A DNA stretch of 64,000 nt from Flavobacterium limicola (lineage in GTDB: Bacteria; Bacteroidota; Bacteroidia; Flavobacteriales; Flavobacteriaceae): positions 1,597,529 to 1,661,528 of the forward strand of contig NZ_RBXA01000001.1 in assembly GCF_003634755.1 (NCBI RefSeq), given 5' to 3'. Positions 1 to 7,856 of this stretch are shown here, piece after piece. Below the pieces are notes generated by a model. The model was not told the DNA's origin and did no database searches. It saw only the letters and a program-made list of their open reading frames with translations. The number at the start of each line of letters is the position of its first letter. Position 1 is the stretch's first letter. Both the position numbers and the translations under genes were made by a program.

Positions 1-441
1 TAGAAAAGATTCCATTCTTCCGGCAAAACTGGCGGTTGGTAAATCTTCGGAAGTGGCGCTGCTGCGGACTGCTACATCTAGATTATTTATGCCACATTTT
101 TCGCTGAGTGATTGATAGGCTGTGTTTATTTCGTCCCGAATTTCGGAGGGAATAGTTGCAGATACAATTAGGTTTCTAGCTTTTTCTCCAATAGCAGAAA
201 GATTCGAATACTCTTTAGTGTCTAATGAAAACAACAAATCTTCAAGCGGTTGTTCCAGATTATTTTGTTTACGAAATAATCGGTAGGCTTCTGCGGTAAG
301 GGCAAAGCCGTTTGGAATGACGATGCCAATTGGGTTGAGCTGATTGTACATTTCGCCCAATGAGGCGTTTTTGCCACCAACTTCACTAAGGGCTTCAATA
401 CCAATTTGATTGAAAAAAAGGATGTGTTTGTACTTTGCCAT
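1..441 (-). CDS. ppsA: Phosphoenolpyruvate synthase, N-terminal part (cut by window edge)
   Basis: First 147 codons of a gene continuing beyond position 1. The residues VGGKNASLGEMY near the start and AVRSSATSEDLPTASFAG near residues 126-143 are the ATP-binding N-terminal signature of PEP synthase, which makes PEP, AMP and phosphate from pyruvate and ATP in gluconeogenesis. The start is the ATG at 441. The residues after SFAG read RMESFL, where many family members have a Gln-rich QQETFL-like stretch, so it may be a divergent PEP synthase or PEP-utilising paralogue. The phosphohistidine and PEP-binding domains lie outside the window, so completeness cannot be judged. Confidence 0.85.
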   Translation of the reverse strand, partial: MAKYKHILFFNQIGIEALSEVGGKNASLGEMYNQLNPIGIVIPNGFALTAEAYRLFRKQNNLEQPLEDLLFSLDTKEYSNLSAIGEKARNLIVSATIPSEIRDEINTAYQSLSEKCGINNLDVAVRSSATSEDLPTASFAGRMESFL

Positions 442-1003
442 TTCTTATTTTTTTTTAATAGAAACAAACCATTGCTTTAGGCTGTTAAAATTATAACATT
501 AGAAAAAATAGTGATGGGGCGGGCTTTTAAATTAATCCGATAGTAAATTTTGAAATTCAGCAGTAGGTCTGAAATTTACATATCGTTTGTTAGGTTTAGA
601 GAAGCGAGTAGTAGGAATTCCTTCTTGCTAAAACCAATACTGTAAATTTAATAAAATATTTATTCTAATCTTAAAAAATATTATTTATTTTAAACATTAA
701 CTTGCTGTTTATCAGGATAATGTGTTTTTTATCGAGTGCTTTTGAAATATTTTTATTTTTAATTGAAAGTATTGATTTTTGGATGGTTTTTTCAGGAGAA
801 AAGTTTTAAAATACATACACTCTAATGACTTATTTTTTTAAAATAAATGAAGTCAAGAATGCTTTTTTGAATTATATTTAAAAATAAGTAGTTATGATTT
901 ATAAATAAATATCTTCATAAAAAAGGTAAAAGAAAATGTGTTTTCTGTTACCTTTTTCTTTATTCGAAGTATTTAATGCAACGGGTAATACTAGTTTTTT
1001 AAC
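442..1003. other. AT-rich intergenic region, no gene seen
   Basis: 562 bases between ppsA (reading left) and the lipoprotein gene ending at 1004. It is very AT-rich with stops in all frames. I saw no tRNA, convincing hairpin or repeat. It should contain the ppsA promoter, but no clean TAnnTTTG element was found. Confidence 0.5.
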
Positions 1004-1678
1004 TTATCTGAAATTGCAACTAAGACCACTCCATAAATTTGTAATTTTTGACTCTTTATTTGCACCATCAAAAATGCCATACAATCCTGATGCCGTTGAA
1101 AATTCGTAACCTAAACTGGTTTTGTTCACTGTGATTACATAAGCACTTTCCATTTCAGCTCTTGTAGATCCAATGCTGATTCCTGCCATTGTAGAAATCC
1201 TTGGACTATTCTCTGAATTGCTACCCACGAACCAACCCGCAAAATACCATTCGGTTTCTGGTGCTTTAGATTCAGATTCTTTTTTCTGAAATACTAGTGT
1301 CAGTCCATTGTTCCATGTAGCCATTTTTAAAGGTCCGGCACCGCATTCGGTGTTTATTCCAATAGATTTTGGTTTGGATTGGAGAATGTTATTTACGATT
1401 TCAGTTATTTGGTCAAATGGTTTACCAAAAGGGATTTCTGAGGTGGAACCGGTATTTTTATTTACGATCTGCAATGCATCAGAAGTCAGAATTAATCCGT
1501 GTATGCTTTTACTTTCGACAGTCGCTGTACTATCTGGAATCTTTTCCTTGATTTCTTCAACAATGGAAGCAGTGTCCAGCGTATTGTTTGTTCTTGGGAT
1601 TTGTGGGGAATTATTGTCTTTCTTTTGGCAACCGATTAGGATTGCTGAAACAAGAAGTAAAAGAGTAAAGTGTTTCAT
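1004..1678 (-). CDS. Hypothetical lipoprotein
   Basis: 224 residues of unrecognised function. The N-terminus has a short charged start, a hydrophobic run and the lipobox LIGC around residues 14-17 followed by QKKDNN, so it should be a lipidated envelope protein. A Ser/Thr/Asn/Pro-rich linker follows. The remainder looks like a soluble globular domain (NTECGAGPLKMATWNNGLTL in the middle) with a Cys close to the C-terminus. It stands alone, reading the same way as the fasciclin gene but 252 bases away. Confidence 0.7.
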   Translation of the reverse strand: MKHFTLLLLVSAILIGCQKKDNNSPQIPRTNNTLDTASIVEEIKEKIPDSTATVESKSIHGLILTSDALQIVNKNTGSTSEIPFGKPFDQITEIVNNILQSKPKSIGINTECGAGPLKMATWNNGLTLVFQKKESESKAPETEWYFAGWFVGSNSENSPRISTMAGISIGSTRAEMESAYVITVNKTSLGYEFSTASGLYGIFDGANKESKITNLWSGLSCNFR

Positions 1679-1875
1679 AAGATGTATGTAGCTGAATTAT
1701 TTTAAATGTTATGAATTTCCATTAATGTCAGTTGATTATTTTAGCCACAAATTACACTAATTTTCACGAATCTTTATTTAATTTCAAAAATACAGTTAAA
1801 CCTGATTTTATTTCAAAGTTAGTCAAAGCTGTTGTCTGTGGCGAAAAATGAACTGTTATTTGTTTGTGACATCGC

Positions 1876-1907
1876 ATAAAAAAACCGTTGCATTGTTGCA
1901 ACGGTTT
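1876..1907 (-). terminator. Rho-independent terminator after the fasciclin gene
   Basis: An 11-bp stem (1882-1892 with 1897-1907, loop of 4) is followed on the minus strand by a T run. It lies 24 bases past the stop of the fasciclin gene. Confidence 0.8.
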
Positions 1908-1930
1908 CTAAAATTTAAAAGTTAAAAACC

Positions 1931-2515
1931 TTATTTAGGCATAACTACAGTATCAATTGCATGAATAACTCCATTTGAAGCAGCTACATCAGCAAGAACA
2001 ACTGTTGCAGTTCCACCATTTGCATCTGTCAACATCACTTTTCCGTCTTTCAAGCTTAAAACAATAGTACCACCTTGAACAGTTGTAACAGTATATTTTC
2101 CGTTGTTTTTGTTGATTGCATCAATTACTGTTGCAGCATCAAATTTTCCTGAAACTACGTGATACGTCAAAACAGCTTTCAATTTGTCAAGACTTTCTGG
2201 TTTCAATAGACCATCTACAGTGCCTGCAGGAAGTTTATCAAACGCTGCGTTGTTTGGAGCGAAAACTGTGAAAGGTCCATCACCGCTTAATGTTTCCACT
2301 AATCCTGCTGCTTTAACAGCTGTAACCAATGTTGAGAAATCTGCATTTCCTGAAGCTACACCTACAATGTTTGGTGTTTCAGCAACAGCCATTGTATCTA
2401 CGACTACAGTTGTTGTGTCAGCCATGTCTGTTGATTCAGCTGTTTTTTTCTCTCCACAAGAAGTAGCAATTACTCCTAACAATGCAAATGCACCAATTGT
2501 TTTTACTAATTTCAT
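1931..2515 (-). CDS. Fasciclin (FAS1) domain lipoprotein
   Basis: 194 residues from the ATG at 2515; a TTG two codons upstream is less likely. The signal sequence ends in IATSC followed by GEKK, a lipoprotein cleavage site. A Thr/Val/Asp-rich linker leads to one FAS1 domain (about residues 55-194) with the family boxes [28 protein letters not shown] and [16 protein letters not shown]1 domains mediate adhesion or matrix contacts; in Bacteroidetes they are common single-domain envelope lipoproteins with undefined partners. It is a monocistronic unit closed by a strong hairpin terminator. Confidence 0.88.
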   Translation of the reverse strand: MKLVKTIGAFALLGVIATSCGEKKTAESTDMADTTTVVVDTMAVAETPNIVGVASGNADFSTLVTAVKAAGLVETLSGDGPFTVFAPNNAAFDKLPAGTVDGLLKPESLDKLKAVLTYHVVSGKFDAATVIDAINKNNGKYTVTTVQGGTIVLSLKDGKVMLTDANGGTATVVLADVAASNGVIHAIDTVVMPK

Positions 2516-2743
2516 AGTCAATATTTTTAAGTTTAAATTAAATTAAGATATTCGAAGATAGCTATTTATTTGTTTTGTTTAATTAATTTAACAAATAATT
2601 AAACAAATAATAAAGTTAACATTGATTTGTAAAACTCAAAAAATGGAACTCACCCTACAAGGTAAAAGTCTTTTTTTTTACTAAAAGAGGAGTATTTAAA
2701 GCTAACTACTGCCCTTAATTTCTATCAAACTAAATTAGTAGCC

Positions 2744-2770
2744 TAAAAAAAGAGCCTTCTTAAAAGGCTT
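2744..2770 (-). terminator. Hairpin with T run on the minus strand
   Basis: The arms AGCCTT (2753-2758) and AAGGCT (2764-2769) are followed on the minus strand by seven T. It would stop transcription coming leftward out of the two cassette-like genes. Confidence 0.55.
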
Positions 2771-2847
2771 TATTTGAATTGTAGAACAGGGAAATTCAAG
2801 GTTTTTAATGGAAAAAGAAGGTTTTTTCACAGCCTGACGTTCTGGCA

Positions 2848-2967
2848 CTACAGCGGGTTTGGGATTAAATTAACGTTATTTTTCGGTTATCACTAAACTT
2901 CCAAATACAAAACCATCTTTCCATTAAGTCCAATGCCCAAATCCGTTGTAGTGGCTGTTGGCGGTAG
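2848..2967. repeat. Cassette boundary 1: long imperfect inverted repeat
   Basis: The arm at 2848-2863 (CTACAGCGGGTTTGGG) is nearly the reverse complement of 2936-2951 (CCCAAATCCGTTGTAG), giving a large hairpin with a loop of about 70 bases. It ends in GTTGGCGGTAG (2957-2967), whose inverted partner TTACTGCCAAC lies at 3486-3496, on the other side of the next gene. No integron core site of the classical GTTRRRY form was found. Confidence 0.55.
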
Positions 2968-3015
2968 TTTTTTTATTTACTTTCACTTAAGTTATTTGAT
3001 AATTTCCATTTAGAT

Positions 3016-3450
3016 TTATCCATCAATAGAAACTCCAACTTGCTTATTATTTTCAAAATGTACATTAAAATAATAGTTTTTACCTTCTTTTTCCTGAAAT
3101 GACATTTCAAAACCATTTTCTTCAACAGAAAGTGCTTTAGGTTCAAAATGTTTTTCAATAGATATAAAATCCATTTCAGCATTTTCGAATTGTTCTTTAA
3201 GCGCTTTTTCAGATTCAGTTTTAATTTCTGTTTCGTTATTCAACGCATTGAGAATAATTTTTCTTTGGTTTTCTAATATTCCATCTTCGTTACTAACAAT
3301 TAAGATTTCAATGTCAGAATCCAAAAATCTTTTCTTTATTTTCCAACCAACCTTATTTCCTTTCGTGAAAAAACTTTCAATTTCTCCGAAATCAACGTCA
3401 GTAATTTTTAGCTTTTTTTTACTCCCAAATAAATTTCCAAATATTCCCAT
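3016..3450 (-). CDS. Hypothetical protein, cassette-borne
   Basis: 144 residues, acidic, starting MGIFGNLFGSKKK; no signal peptide or membrane segment. The stretch ILENQRKIILNALNNE and the general build recall small cytosolic DUF2004/DUF6985-like proteins, but I cannot assign a family. The gene sits alone between inverted 11-mers (2957-2967 and 3486-3496; 9 of 11 positions pair), with large hairpins on both sides. This suggests it moves or was acquired as a unit with its flanks. Its reading frame is more AT-rich than the housekeeping genes nearby. Confidence 0.6.
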   Translation of the reverse strand: MGIFGNLFGSKKKLKITDVDFGEIESFFTKGNKVGWKIKKRFLDSDIEILIVSNEDGILENQRKIILNALNNETEIKTESEKALKEQFENAEMDFISIEKHFEPKALSVEENGFEMSFQEKEGKNYYFNVHFENNKQVGVSIDG

Positions 3451-3485
3451 TAATTTTCTTTTTTAGTCCTAATTTTTTCTCAAAA

Positions 3486-3628
3486 TTACTGCCAACGGTT
3501 CGCGGCTTTGTGAAGGCGGGGATTTTCAGCACTAAACTTCATTAAATGCACAAAGCTTGAATTTAGCACTTCACTGTCATAGAAGCACAAAACCCCCGCT
3601 TTTGCAAAACGGCTGTTAGTGGCTGGCA
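3486..3628. repeat. Cassette boundary 2: long imperfect hairpin between two genes
   Basis: This 143-base element begins with TTACTGCCAAC and ends with GTTAGTGGCTGGCA. Internally GAAGGCGGGG (3512-3521) pairs with CCCCGCTTTT (3594-3603), and the outer arms GCCAACGG and ACGGCTGTTAGTGGC pair imperfectly. It shares the string CACTAAACTTC with boundary 1. The TAA stop of the next gene (3616-3618) is formed inside the end motif, as often happens at integron cassette junctions. Confidence 0.6.
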
Positions 3629-4332
3629 TTATCTTCATTTTGTCTTTTCGTTTCTAGTTGAATATAAAGTCCCATCCCATTAATTGCAAATTCTGGATAT
3701 TCTTTCAAGTCAACATTTGGCAAGTATTCTCCAAAATATTTTTTGTCCGTTAAATGAAATTTTTCAATGCTATAACGCTTAATCTTCTTGTCTAGCGGGC
3801 TTACAAAGTTGTCAAGTTGTTTATTCACTTTTGATTTTAAAAGAAAGTCATTAAGTTTCTCGTAGCTAATGTTTTTCCTTCCAAATTGTTTTTCATATTC
3901 TGTTGAAAGCTCTTTCACTAAATCAAAATAATAAATTGGGTCTCTAAAATATAGTGAATTGAGTTTTGTCAAGTAGAAGTCTTCCTTAATTTGAGGTAAA
4001 CATTCGTTTATTCTTGTCAATGCTGTTGTAAATATTATTGGTTTTTTATGATGTATGCTCAAATGTAGAGTGCTGTCTTTTTCATATTGTCTTGCGTTTA
4101 CTGAAAAATCCAAAGTGTCATTACCTACAAGCCAATAATAAGAATACGATTTTGATAAAAATCCTACTTCATAAGATTTGTTTAAGTCGTTTTTATGTTT
4201 CACAATGATAGTGTCAGTCTTGTCGTTAGTTACGGTAGTTTGATTATTTGATTTTGTCTCTTGATTGCAAGATATGAAACCAAGTGTCAATGAAAGTATC
4301 AATGTCAGATTTGTAAATATTGCTTTCTTCAT
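3616..4332 (-). CDS. Hypothetical lipoprotein, cassette-borne
   Basis: 238 residues from the ATG at 4332, giving MKKAIFTNL, a hydrophobic core and a lipobox-like LGFISC. An in-frame ATG at 4359 would add nine polar residues (MTDQNKQTE) right next to the boundary repeat; I prefer the inner start because it gives a normal signal peptide. The mature part is charged and mostly helical with no recognised domain. The last codons (DNASH, stop) are read from the boundary repeat itself. The gene is enclosed by GTTAGTGGCTGGCA (3615-3628) and TGCTTGCCACTAAC (4361-4374), which pair at 12 of 14 positions. Confidence 0.6.
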   Translation of the reverse strand: MKKAIFTNLTLILSLTLGFISCNQETKSNNQTTVTNDKTDTIIVKHKNDLNKSYEVGFLSKSYSYYWLVGNDTLDFSVNARQYEKDSTLHLSIHHKKPIIFTTALTRINECLPQIKEDFYLTKLNSLYFRDPIYYFDLVKELSTEYEKQFGRKNISYEKLNDFLLKSKVNKQLDNFVSPLDKKIKRYSIEKFHLTDKKYFGEYLPNVDLKEYPEFAINGMGLYIQLETKRQNEDNASH

Positions 4333-4360
4333 TTCTGTCTGTTTATTTTGGTCGGTCATA

Positions 4361-4435
4361 TGCTTGCCACTAACTAGTATATAGGCGATACAAAGTAGCG
4401 CTTATACCTCTCCCTTTGGGTGGATAGGCGCTACT
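4361..4435. repeat. Cassette boundary 3: inverted end motif plus hairpin
   Basis: TGCTTGCCACTAAC at 4361-4374 is the inverted partner of the end motif at 3615-3628. It is followed by a hairpin whose arms AGTAGCGC (4394-4401) and GCGCTACT (4428-4435) pair perfectly and extend imperfectly inward. This marks the outer end of the two-gene patch. Confidence 0.5.
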
Positions 4436-4549
4436 GAGTAGCGCATTGCTCTCAAATATACACTTTAAATATTATCTTACAAATCTTCGCATGGACTTTT
4501 TATTTTTAGGATGTTTTTAACTTACAAAAACATATATTTAGCACCTTTT

Positions 4550-4725
4550 GCGTGAGGGATAGCAGTGGAAATCCTTTTATGAAGCGCAGCGTAATAAAAG
4601 ATTACTTCACAATGTTTTTAATTTTTAGCGGAGTTCAGTGAACTTCGTTTATAACGGATAGCTCGACCTTGTTGCGGAACTAAGCAAAATGATTTATACA
4701 ATAGCACTGCAACAAGGACACGCCC
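4550..4725 (+). ncRNA. Flavo-1-like structured RNA element (copy A, variant)
   Basis: Contains GGATAGCAGTGGAAATCCTTT, split here as GGATAGCAGTGG and AAATCCTTTT, then AAAAGATT and TAACGGATAGC, the conserved boxes of a very common Flavobacterium intergenic element that I believe is the Flavo-1 motif. Outer pairing GCGTG (4550-4554) with CACGC (4719-4723) and a hairpin CCTTGTTGC/GCAACAAGG (4667-4675 with 4709-4717) support structure. It contains an extra insertion and lies in an otherwise empty spacer facing the 3' end of cysK, so it has no obvious downstream target. Confidence 0.5.
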
Positions 4726-4743
4726 AAAAAAACAAACGCCATA

Positions 4744-4772
4744 AAAAAACCGACTTGTTTTCACAAATCGGT
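4744..4772 (-). terminator. Terminator of the cysE-cysK unit
   Basis: Arms AACCGATTTGT and ACAAGTCGGT on the minus strand (4749-4772), followed by a run of T. It sits 22 bases after the cysK stop. Confidence 0.8.
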
Positions 4773-4794
4773 TCGTATTTAGAGGGATTTTCGT

Positions 4795-5709
4795 TTATAC
4801 AAATAAGCCTTCGATGCTTAAATAGTGCTCTCCGGTGTCGTAACAAAAAGTTAGTACTTTAGCGTTTTCAGGGATTTCAGAAAGTTTTTTGGCTACAGCA
4901 GCGAGTGACGCTCCCGAGGAGATTCCTATGAACATACCTTCTTCTTTGGCTGCTCTTTGGGCGTATGCAAATGCTTCGTCTTTGCTCACTTGGATGGTTC
5001 CGTCCAATAGATCCGTGTGCAAATTGGTAGGGATGAATCCTGCTCCAATTCCTTGAATAGGGTGGGGAGCCGGTGTACCACCACTGATAACGGGTGAGGC
5101 TTCAGGTTCTACAGCATATACTTTCAGGTTGGGGAAATGTTGTTTCAATATCTCGGCACAACCTGTGATGTGACCACCGGTTCCTACTCCGGTTATCAAA
5201 TAATCCAGTCCGTCAGGGAATGCTTTTATGATTTCCTGCGCGGTGGTTGTTTTATGAATTTCGATATTGGCAGGATTTTCAAACTGAAGTGGTGACCAGG
5301 CATTTGGCATTTCGGCAACTAATTCCTGTGCTTTCTCCAATGCGCCTTTCATTCCTTTTTCGCGGGGCGTCAAGACAAATTCGGCACCATAAAGGCTCAT
5401 GAGTCGGCGTCTTTCTATCGACATCGATTCTGGCATTACCAGTATTAATTTATAGCCTTTTACGGCGGCGACCATTGCAAGACCAATTCCTGTATTTCCG
5501 GATGTGGCTTCAATGATGGTACCTCCAGCTTTCAATAATCCTTTGGTTTCGGCATCTTCAATCATCGCAAGAGCGATTCGGTCTTTGATACTGGCTCCGG
5601 GATTAGCACGTTCCAGTTTGATCCAAACATTGTGGTTGGCACCAAATAAGCGATTGATTTTTACGTGTGGCGTATTGCCTATTGTTTCGAGTATGTTGTT
5701 GTATTTCAT
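4795..5709 (-). CDS. cysK: Cysteine synthase (O-acetylserine sulfhydrylase)
   Basis: 304 residues, normal length for the fold-type II PLP family. It makes L-cysteine from O-acetylserine and sulfide in the cytoplasm. The PLP lysine is K42 in NPGASIKDR, the substrate loop is TSGNTG (residues 69-74), and the phosphate-binding glycine loop is [10 protein letters not shown]. The C-terminal SSGAS motif is present. It is co-directional with and 5 bases downstream of the serine acetyltransferase gene, so enzyme and substrate supply are made together; the two proteins form the cysteine synthase complex in other bacteria. CysM (B isozyme) is an alternative name. Confidence 0.93.
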   Translation of the reverse strand: MKYNNILETIGNTPHVKINRLFGANHNVWIKLERANPGASIKDRIALAMIEDAETKGLLKAGGTIIEATSGNTGIGLAMVAAVKGYKLILVMPESMSIERRRLMSLYGAEFVLTPREKGMKGALEKAQELVAEMPNAWSPLQFENPANIEIHKTTTAQEIIKAFPDGLDYLITGVGTGGHITGCAEILKQHFPNLKVYAVEPEASPVISGGTPAPHPIQGIGAGFIPTNLHTDLLDGTIQVSKDEAFAYAQRAAKEEGMFIGISSGASLAAVAKKLSEIPENAKVLTFCYDTGEHYLSIEGLFV

Positions 5710-5714
5710 AATAT

Positions 5715-6551
5715 TTATATGGAGAAAAAATTAATATCTTTTATTTCCTGCTGGTTTAAAACTTTATTTTTATTGGATTGCATGACAAATGAATACGGAT
5801 TCACACTCTTGGTAATAAACGTATTTCCGCCCACAATACTGTGATTTCCTATAATGGTGCTTCCGCCCAAAATAGTAGCATTGGCATAAATAATCACATG
5901 GTCTTCTACGGTAGGGTGGCGTTTTTTTTCCTGCATGCTTTTCTCGACTTGCAACGCTCCCAATGTCACTCCTTGATAAATACTGACATATTTCCCAATG
6001 ATTGTAGTCTCCCCAATGACAATTCCGGTTCCATGATCAATCATAAAAGGAACGTCGATGGTGGCACTTGGGTGAATGTCAATTCCGGTTTTGCTATGCG
6101 CATATTCGGTAAGAATTCGTGGCAAAAGACAAGTATTGCGAGAAGCAATAGCATTGGCAATTCGATAGACTTCTATGGCAAAAAAACCAGGATAAGAATT
6201 GATAATTTCCTGAATGCAATCAGCAGCGGGATCCGTGTCCAGAATGGCTTGCGCATCTTTTTGCATCGAATCATATAGTTTCGGAAGTCCGGTATAAAAA
6301 GATTCGGCATCATCTAAGATTTCATTCGCTGATTTGTCTTTTACAATCTCTGAAAGAATGGCGATGAAATTGGCTTTGTTTTGGTCTAAAAGCAATTCGA
6401 TTTGAATGGTTTCCAAAGCTTTCTCAGGAAATAATATTTTGAATAAATCATCAATCCAAGTGATGATTTTAGAAGAATCGATGGCTCTTACCCAATTTTT
6501 ATTTTGGTTTTCTTGTAATGTGTTTGAAAAACGGTTGGTTTCAGTATTCAT
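5715..6551 (-). CDS. cysE: Serine O-acetyltransferase
   Basis: 278 residues. The C-terminal half is a left-handed beta-helix of hexapeptide repeats with [20 protein letters not shown] and GETTIIG; the N-terminal helical half is characteristic of serine acetyltransferases. It forms O-acetylserine from serine and acetyl-CoA, the committed step of cysteine synthesis. The C-terminus ends in Ile (INFFSI), which fits the known rule that the terminal isoleucine inserts into the cysteine synthase active site. It is the first gene of a two-gene operon with cysK; a TATATTTG element lies 49 bases upstream of the ATG. Confidence 0.92.
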   Translation of the reverse strand: MNTETNRFSNTLQENQNKNWVRAIDSSKIITWIDDLFKILFPEKALETIQIELLLDQNKANFIAILSEIVKDKSANEILDDAESFYTGLPKLYDSMQKDAQAILDTDPAADCIQEIINSYPGFFAIEVYRIANAIASRNTCLLPRILTEYAHSKTGIDIHPSATIDVPFMIDHGTGIVIGETTIIGKYVSIYQGVTLGALQVEKSMQEKKRHPTVEDHVIIYANATILGGSTIIGNHSIVGGNTFITKSVNPYSFVMQSNKNKVLNQQEIKDINFFSI

Positions 6552-6599
6552 TTATAATGGAATAAAATCAGAATTAAACGAGATAAAAGGCTCGAAATA

Positions 6600-6607
6600 C
6601 AAATATA
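6600..6607 (-). promoter_or_regulatory. -7 element TATATTTG upstream of cysE
   Basis: Exact match to the Bacteroidetes TAnnTTTG -7 consensus on the minus strand, 49 bases from the cysE start. No clear -33 TTG at the expected spacing. Confidence 0.4.
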
Positions 6608-6703
6608 GAGCAGAATTGAATAGGTTCATAATGCTGCTTTGTAAATAAATGTTAATATGTTAAATTCCCACAAAATAGCTCTTTGCTGTTGAAAATGTTT
6701 CTA

Positions 6704-6737
6704 TAAAAAAATCCGATTTGCAAAAGCGAATCGGATT
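6704..6737 (-). terminator. Terminator after the sensor-like gene
   Basis: The 9-bp stem AATCCGATT/AATCGGATT (6710-6718 with 6729-6737), extended by the inner TGC/GCG, is followed by a T run on the minus strand. The stem sequence is almost the same as that of the lpdA terminator at 7791-7818. Confidence 0.75.
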
Positions 6738-6830
6738 CCTATTTTGATATAAAATCGAAGTTTTTAATTATCAAAATGACAAATGAGTTGTCGAATAGCG
6801 AGATTGTGATTGTTCAAATTTTCAGAAAAG

Positions 6831-7616
6831 TTACTTGATAAAGATTCGGTTTTTTGAGGTGATTACTTTACTGTAAATGGAATCCGCTGCGTAATTTTTG
6901 ATAACACTGTATTTTGTTTTCAAGTCATTAATATGATTCAGAGCCGAACGTTTGATCGCGCGTTTTATTCTAATTAAAGTGTCGGTATGATTGTCAATTT
7001 CCATGTTAAGGATGGACTGTATAATATCTTTTTTCTGTACGTGACAGATCATTCCTTTGTCAGAAATTGAATTCATCTGACTAAATTTTTTAGCAATTTT
7101 TATATTTTGTAGACCTTGATAATTAAAATTGGATTGGTTATTTAAAAACGTCTTTTTCAAATGAGATAACAATGGATCATTGATAGTATGCACTAAACCA
7201 GCGGTTTCTACTTGTATCAAAGAGAATTGGATAGCTGAATTTTTTTTGAAATGCAAGATAGTATTTACGCTTGCTGTGCTGGTTACTATTGCTGAATAAT
7301 GTTTTCTAAGCGTAGATTTAGGTCCAGAAATACCAACACTATGTTTGAAATATCCTTCGGTGCAATACGCAAATAAAATAGACGATTTACTTGGTGATTC
7401 GATGCTTAATGCGATGTCATCCAAAAATGTCATGTTTACCTGAAAGGATGTAATTCCGTTTATAAAAGTAACCGCATCAATATTTCCCTTTATGAAATCA
7501 GTATCTAAGGCTAGTTTAAATTCATTGTTACTTGAATTTAATACGCCGTCAAAAGAAGTTTCAAGTTCATTAAAAACTTCATGTAGTGTTCCGGTGTTTA
7601 GGTAAATATTTTTCAT
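6831..7616 (-). CDS. AraC-type sensor-like protein without a recognisable HTH
   Basis: 261 residues. The first ~150 residues resemble the N-terminal ligand or response domain found in many Flavobacterium AraC-family regulators: a start of the form N-T-G-T-L-x-E-V-F-x-E-L, then GNIDAVTFINGI, then ILFAYCTEGYFKHS, then a TSTASVNTILHF stretch. Such regulators usually end in two helix-turn-helix motifs of about 100 residues. Here the C-terminal 100 residues are basic and helical (IRIKRAIKRSALNHINDLK) but I cannot recognise the AraC HTH pattern. It may be a diverged regulator or a remodelled or truncated one. It is monocistronic with its own terminator. The family assignment is an inference from memory of related sequences. 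Confidence 0.5.
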   Translation of the reverse strand: MKNIYLNTGTLHEVFNELETSFDGVLNSSNNEFKLALDTDFIKGNIDAVTFINGITSFQVNMTFLDDIALSIESPSKSSILFAYCTEGYFKHSVGISGPKSTLRKHYSAIVTSTASVNTILHFKKNSAIQFSLIQVETAGLVHTINDPLLSHLKKTFLNNQSNFNYQGLQNIKIAKKFSQMNSISDKGMICHVQKKDIIQSILNMEIDNHTDTLIRIKRAIKRSALNHINDLKTKYSVIKNYAADSIYSKVITSKNRIFIK

Positions 7617-7784
7617 AAGGCAGCGATTTAAATAATTACAAAAAGAAAATTGAATCCGTTTATTTTAACTATTTTGATTTATTCAAATTACGGAATTAGA
7701 CAGAAAATTTTTGTTACGTAATTCTGTATAAAAGTTTCATAATTCTTATAACTACTTTATCTCTTGGCTAATGCATTAAGGACA

Positions 7785-7818
7785 TAAAAAAATCCGATTT
7801 GCTTTCACAAATCGGATT
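7785..7818 (-). terminator. Terminator of lpdA
   Basis: Perfect 11-bp stem (7791-7801 with 7808-7818) followed on the minus strand by seven T. Confidence 0.85.
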
Positions 7819-7856
7819 AATATATAATCTGAAATCTTTATTCTAAATTCTGAAAT

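Noticed and set aside
222..467. 81-codon minus-strand ORF overlapping ppsA
   Set aside because: It is in another frame of ppsA, with no conserved features; ppsA motifs prove the other frame.
2973..3182. 69-codon minus-strand ORF inside the first cassette gene
   Set aside because: Shadow frame of the 144-residue gene; Lys/Leu/Ile-rich composition without features.
2957..3628. Classical integron attC sites
   Set aside because: The boundary motifs (GTTGGCGG, GTTAGTGG) do not fit the GTTRRRY/RYYYAAC core, so I kept the neutral term cassette-like boundary.
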